From Bryobacteraceae bacterium (GTDB lineage: Bacteria > Acidobacteriota > Terriglobia > Bryobacterales > Bryobacteraceae): a stretch of 7,096 nucleotides of DNA. A program made the position numbers and the translations under genes. The notes beneath the pieces were generated by a model that was not told the DNA's origin, made no database searches, and saw nothing but the letters and a program-made list of their open reading frames with translations. Within the stretch, counting starts at the first letter, position 1; every line of letters starts with the position of its first letter. Below are positions 4,192-7,096 of the stretch, in pieces. The DNA is taken from positions 1 through 7,096 of the forward strand of contig JASHWA010000429.1 in assembly GCA_030044325.1 (NCBI GenBank). The letters run 5' to 3'.

Positions 4192-7096
4192 ATGACCGTC
4201 AGCAGTAGTCCAGTCCGCCGCCGACGAATTCGCCGAGCCTGCGCGCTCGCCTTGACGCTCGGTGTCGCCTGCCTCGCGCAGCAGTACACTTTTCGGCGCT
4301 ACGCCACCGTGGACGGCCTGGAAAATCTGGCTGTGCTTGCGCTCGCGCAGGATCGTCCGGGCTACATCTGGGTGGGAACCGAAGCCGGCCTCTATCGCTA
4401 CAACGGGACGCGTTTCGAGCTCATCGGCGCGGCCCAGGGCCTGCCCTGCACCTCGGAAGTGCAGATGCTCTATGTCGCGCCCGACGGCGCGCTGTGGGCG
4501 AACGCCTGCTCCGGCCTGTTTCGCTTCGATGGCCGGCAGTTCCATGCCGCTGCCGCGATCGAAATGCTGTCGAACGCGCAGGCCATGGCGGCCGACGCTC
4601 AGGGGCGCCTCATCGTCGCCACGAAAACCGGACTTGAGCAGCTCGATGCGAGCGGCGGCGGGTTCGTCCTTCGCCCGTATCTCGACGCATCGATGTTGGC
4701 CGCCGGCCCCGCGCACGGCATCTACCGCGACGGCGCCCGCCTGTGGTTCGGCTGCGGCCGCGCGCTGTGCGTCACCGAGAACGGCAGCCTTTCGCGCTAC
4801 GGCCCCGAAAGCGGTCTACCGGCCGACTCCTGGGACGGAATCGCAGTTTCAAATGCAGGCGCGGTGTGGGTGCGCAGCCGCACCCGGCTGTATCAGCGGG
4901 CGCCCGGCGCGCGCCGCTTTGAGCCCGCCTCCGTCGCCATCGCCTCGAGTATGTACTGGGGGGCCATCGCCGTCGATCCCGGCGGCTCCATCATGGTTCC
5001 CACCGATCAGGGAGTGCTGCTGTCAAACAGCGGCCGATGGAGCTTGATCGGCGAATCGCGCGGGCTGCCCGGAGCCATCGCCACCGCCGTGCTGCGCGAC
5101 CGCGCGGGCTCGCTGTGGATCGGCCTCGCCGGCGCGGGCCTGGCGCGCTGGCTCGGCTCCGGCGAATGGGAGAGCTGGACCACGGCGCAGGGTCTGCCGT
5201 CGAACCTGGTCTGGAACATGCACCGCGACGGCCGCGGCGGCCTGTGGGTCGCCACCGGCCGCGGACTGGCGCGAGTCTCCGCCGCGCGCGTCGAGCGCGT
5301 GTGGACCGAAAAGGACGGCCTCGCCGGCGACAACGTCCGCTGGCTCGGCGAAACGCCCGACGGCGCCATCTGGACCATCTCCGATCCCGGCGGACTCACG
5401 CGCGTCGATCCGCGGACGGGGGAGCTGCACCGCGGCGCGGCCATCGCCGGCGCGCATCGCGGCCTGGTGGATCATCGCGGACGGCTGTGGGTCGCCGCGC
5501 GCTCCGGCGTGTATCGCAACGACGATCCGTCGCGCTCGCGCCGCTTCGTCAGGCTCGATCCCCCGGGATCGCTCGCAACCGGAGCCTGGGCGGTCGCCGA
5601 AGACGGAAATAACCATGTCTGGGTCGCGGCCGCGGACGGGCTGTGGCGCGCCGGAGAGCACTCCTGGCAGCGCTACACCACCGCCGACGGCCTGCGGGAC
5701 AATCATCCCTACGTGATCACCGTCGCCCCGGACAACTCGCTCTACCTCCGCCATCGCTACGATGCGGGCGTCGAGCGCGTCGAGTTCTCCGGAACCCGCA
5801 TTCTTCGCTCCGCCGAAGTGGTGCCCGCCGATTCCGCCTCGGCCGTGGTCACCGATTTCGTTGGATTCGACGCCGCCGGCCGTCTCTGGCGAGGCGCCGC
5901 CGATGGCGTCTTCCTGCTGCGCGGCGATCACTGGACCCGCTTCGCCACCGAGGACGGTTTGATCTGGAATGACTGCAACGGCGAGGCGTTCTCGGCCGAC
6001 CCCGACGGCAGCATATGGATCGGCACCAGCGGCGGCCTGTCGCACTTCCGCCCGTCCTCCAGCCTCGCCGAACCCTTCGCCGATCCCCTATTGACACGGC
6101 TCGAACTGCGCAACCGCGTGCTGCATGCCTCGTTTTCCTCGCTCGACTACCGTCATGAACAGGCCGTCCAGTTCGCCTACCGTCTCGACGGGGGCCGCTG
6201 GATCGACGCGGCGGAGCGCTCCGTTTCCATCGCCGGCATCGAACCGGGAAACCACGATTTCGACGTGCGCGCGCGCGTCAGCGGCAGCGGTTCCTGGTCC
6301 CGCCCGGTCCACGCCGGCTTCCAGGTTCAGCCGCGCTGGTGGGAAACCTGGTGGCTGCGCGGATTGGGAGGATTGCTCGGCGCACTGCTGTTTTCGATGG
6401 CGGCGCTGTGGCGGCACTATGCGCTGCGCCAGCGCAACGCCGCGCTCGAACGCGCCGTGCACCAGCGCACCGCGGAGCTCGAAGCCGAACGCGGCCGCGT
6501 CCTCGAAGAAAAGCGCCGCGCCGATGCCGCGAGCGAGGCCAAGGGGCAATTCCTGGCCAATATGAGCCACGAGGTCCGCACGCCGCTCAACGGCCTGCTG
6601 AGCATCTCCGCCCTGCTCGAGGAAACCTGCGAATCGGCGGAGCAGCGCGAGCTGCTGCAACTGATCCGCTCCTCCGGCCAGGCTCTGGTGCACGTCCTCA
6701 ATGACGTTCTCGATTTTTCCAAAGCCGATGCGGGCAAGCTCCAGCTCGAAATCGCGCCGTTCTCCTTCCGCCGTCTGCTCGAAAGCTGCGTGGGATTGTT
6801 CCGCGCCACCGCCGCGGCCTCCCATTTGTCTCTCACCCTCGAGATCGGCGCGGACGTGCCCGAGTGGGTGGCGGGCGATGAAAACCGCTTACGCCAGATC
6901 GTGACAAACCTGGTTTCAAACGCGCTCAAGTTCACCGAGCGCGGCGGAGTCGCGGTCTCCGCGGCTCTGGCGCCGCCCGGCGGGAGCGCGATCCGCATCG
7001 CGGTGCGCGACACCGGCATCGGCATCGCGCCGGAAGCTCTGGCACGGCTGTTTTCGGCGTTCAGCCAGGCTGACGCCTCGATTGCGCGCCGGTATG
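4192..7096 (+). CDS. Two-component propeller sensor histidine kinase (HTCS-like), 3' end missing
   Basis: The frame is open from the ATG at 4192 to the window edge (968 codons). A basic start and hydrophobic stretch (about 8-29, ending CLAQQ) form a signal peptide. Residues about 33-620 hold about 14 repeats of the two-component-propeller type, with recurrent (I/L)W(V/I)(G/A)T..GL.R cores and DGL/QGLP linkers, enough for two seven-bladed propellers. A Y_Y_Y-like beta domain follows (about 640-713), then one membrane span (about 720-740), a coiled coil (745-785) and a HisKA domain with H793 in MSHEVRTPLNG. The ATPase domain shows the N box NLVSNALKF (N906, N910) and G1 DTGIG (D940); the window ends at SIARRYG, just before the G2 glycines. 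It resembles hybrid two-component sensors of Bacteroidota, which detect sugars in the periplasm, but the ligand here is unknown. Whether receiver or HTH domains follow lies outside the window. AAGGG just before the ATG is a closely spaced ribosome site. It lies 72 bp after the HisKA_3 kinase in the same direction. Confidence 0.92.
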   Translation, partial: MTVSSSPVRRRRIRRACALALTLGVACLAQQYTFRRYATVDGLENLAVLALAQDRPGYIWVGTEAGLYRYNGTRFELIGAAQGLPCTSEVQMLYVAPDGALWANACSGLFRFDGRQFHAAAAIEMLSNAQAMAADAQGRLIVATKTGLEQLDASGGGFVLRPYLDASMLAAGPAHGIYRDGARLWFGCGRALCVTENGSLSRYGPESGLPADSWDGIAVSNAGAVWVRSRTRLYQRAPGARRFEPASVAIASSMYWGAIAVDPGGSIMVPTDQGVLLSNSGRWSLIGESRGLPGAIATAVLRDRAGSLWIGLAGAGLARWLGSGEWESWTTAQGLPSNLVWNMHRDGRGGLWVATGRGLARVSAARVERVWTEKDGLAGDNVRWLGETPDGAIWTISDPGGLTRVDPRTGELHRGAAIAGAHRGLVDHRGRLWVAARSGVYRNDDPSRSRRFVRLDPPGSLATGAWAVAEDGNNHVWVAAADGLWRAGEHSWQRYTTADGLRDNHPYVITVAPDNSLYLRHRYDAGVERVEFSGTRILRSAEVVPADSASAVVTDFVGFDAAGRLWRGAADGVFLLRGDHWTRFATEDGLIWNDCNGEAFSADPDGSIWIGTSGGLSHFRPSSSLAEPFADPLLTRLELRNRVLHASFSSLDYRHEQAVQFAYRLDGGRWIDAAERSVSIAGIEPGNHDFDVRARVSGSGSWSRPVHAGFQVQPRWWETWWLRGLGGLLGALLFSMAALWRHYALRQRNAALERAVHQRTAELEAERGRVLEEKRRADAASEAKGQFLANMSHEVRTPLNGLLSISALLEETCESAEQRELLQLIRSSGQALVHVLNDVLDFSKADAGKLQLEIAPFSFRRLLESCVGLFRATAAASHLSLTLEIGADVPEWVAGDENRLRQIVTNLVSNALKFTERGGVAVSAALAPPGGSAIRIAVRDTGIGIAPEALARLFSAFSQADASIARRY

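Noticed and set aside
4252..4285. Lipobox at the end of the propeller kinase signal peptide (GVAC)
   Set aside because: The -3 position is Gly rather than Leu/Val/Ile, so a type I signal peptide is more likely. The protein also has its own membrane span.
1257..4716. Minus-strand open frames at 1257-2111, 2017-2829, 2830-3867 and 3868-4716
   Set aside because: All are antisense to the regulator and kinase genes, whose motifs are unmistakable. Their translations are low in recognisable motifs and are shadows of high GC third positions.
5023..6045. Long minus-strand open frame (340 codons) under the propeller kinase
   Set aside because: It lies wholly antisense to a clearly conserved coding frame. 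GC-rich codons with few stops on the opposite strand explain it, and the translation has no recognisable domain.

Overview
The window looks like a regulatory locus from a GC-rich soil-type bacterium. An Acidobacteriota member of the Solibacter/Bryobacter type is my best guess, from the combination of HisKA_3/NarL pairs, a beta-propeller sensor kinase and an ECF sigma factor. That guess is inference from protein style, not a measured placement. No RNA genes, CRISPR arrays, insertion sequences or att-like repeats were seen.

Layout: two transcription units diverge from a gap of about 200 bp (705-907). To the left, on the minus strand, are a 90-residue protein of unknown function (704-432) and, 2 bp further on, an ECF-type sigma factor (429-1) that runs off the window after sigma region 2 and the start of region 4. 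To the right, on the plus strand, are a receiver-only response regulator (908-1309), a full NarL-type response regulator (1389-2030), a membrane PAS/HisKA_3 histidine kinase (2038-4119) and a large sensor kinase (4192 to the window edge). The last has a signal peptide, about 14 propeller repeats, a Y_Y_Y-like domain, one membrane span, and HisKA and HATPase domains. It is cut off inside its ATPase domain. Neither edge gene has a stop codon inside the window.

How they fit: the HisKA_3 kinase starts 7 bp after the NarL regulator stops, with its ribosome site on the regulator's stop codon, so these two are almost certainly a cognate pair. The receiver-only protein just upstream has all the catalytic receiver residues but no output domain. 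It could be a phosphate sink, a competitor or a remnant of a duplicated regulator. The propeller kinase follows in the same direction after 72 bp and may belong to the same network, or be a separate unit if the weak hairpin in that gap works as a terminator.

I found no clearly new type of system. The most interesting points are the receiver-only/full-length regulator pair, the 14-blade periplasmic sensor kinase, and the tightly coupled small protein/sigma factor pair with an inverted repeat in the divergent promoter region.
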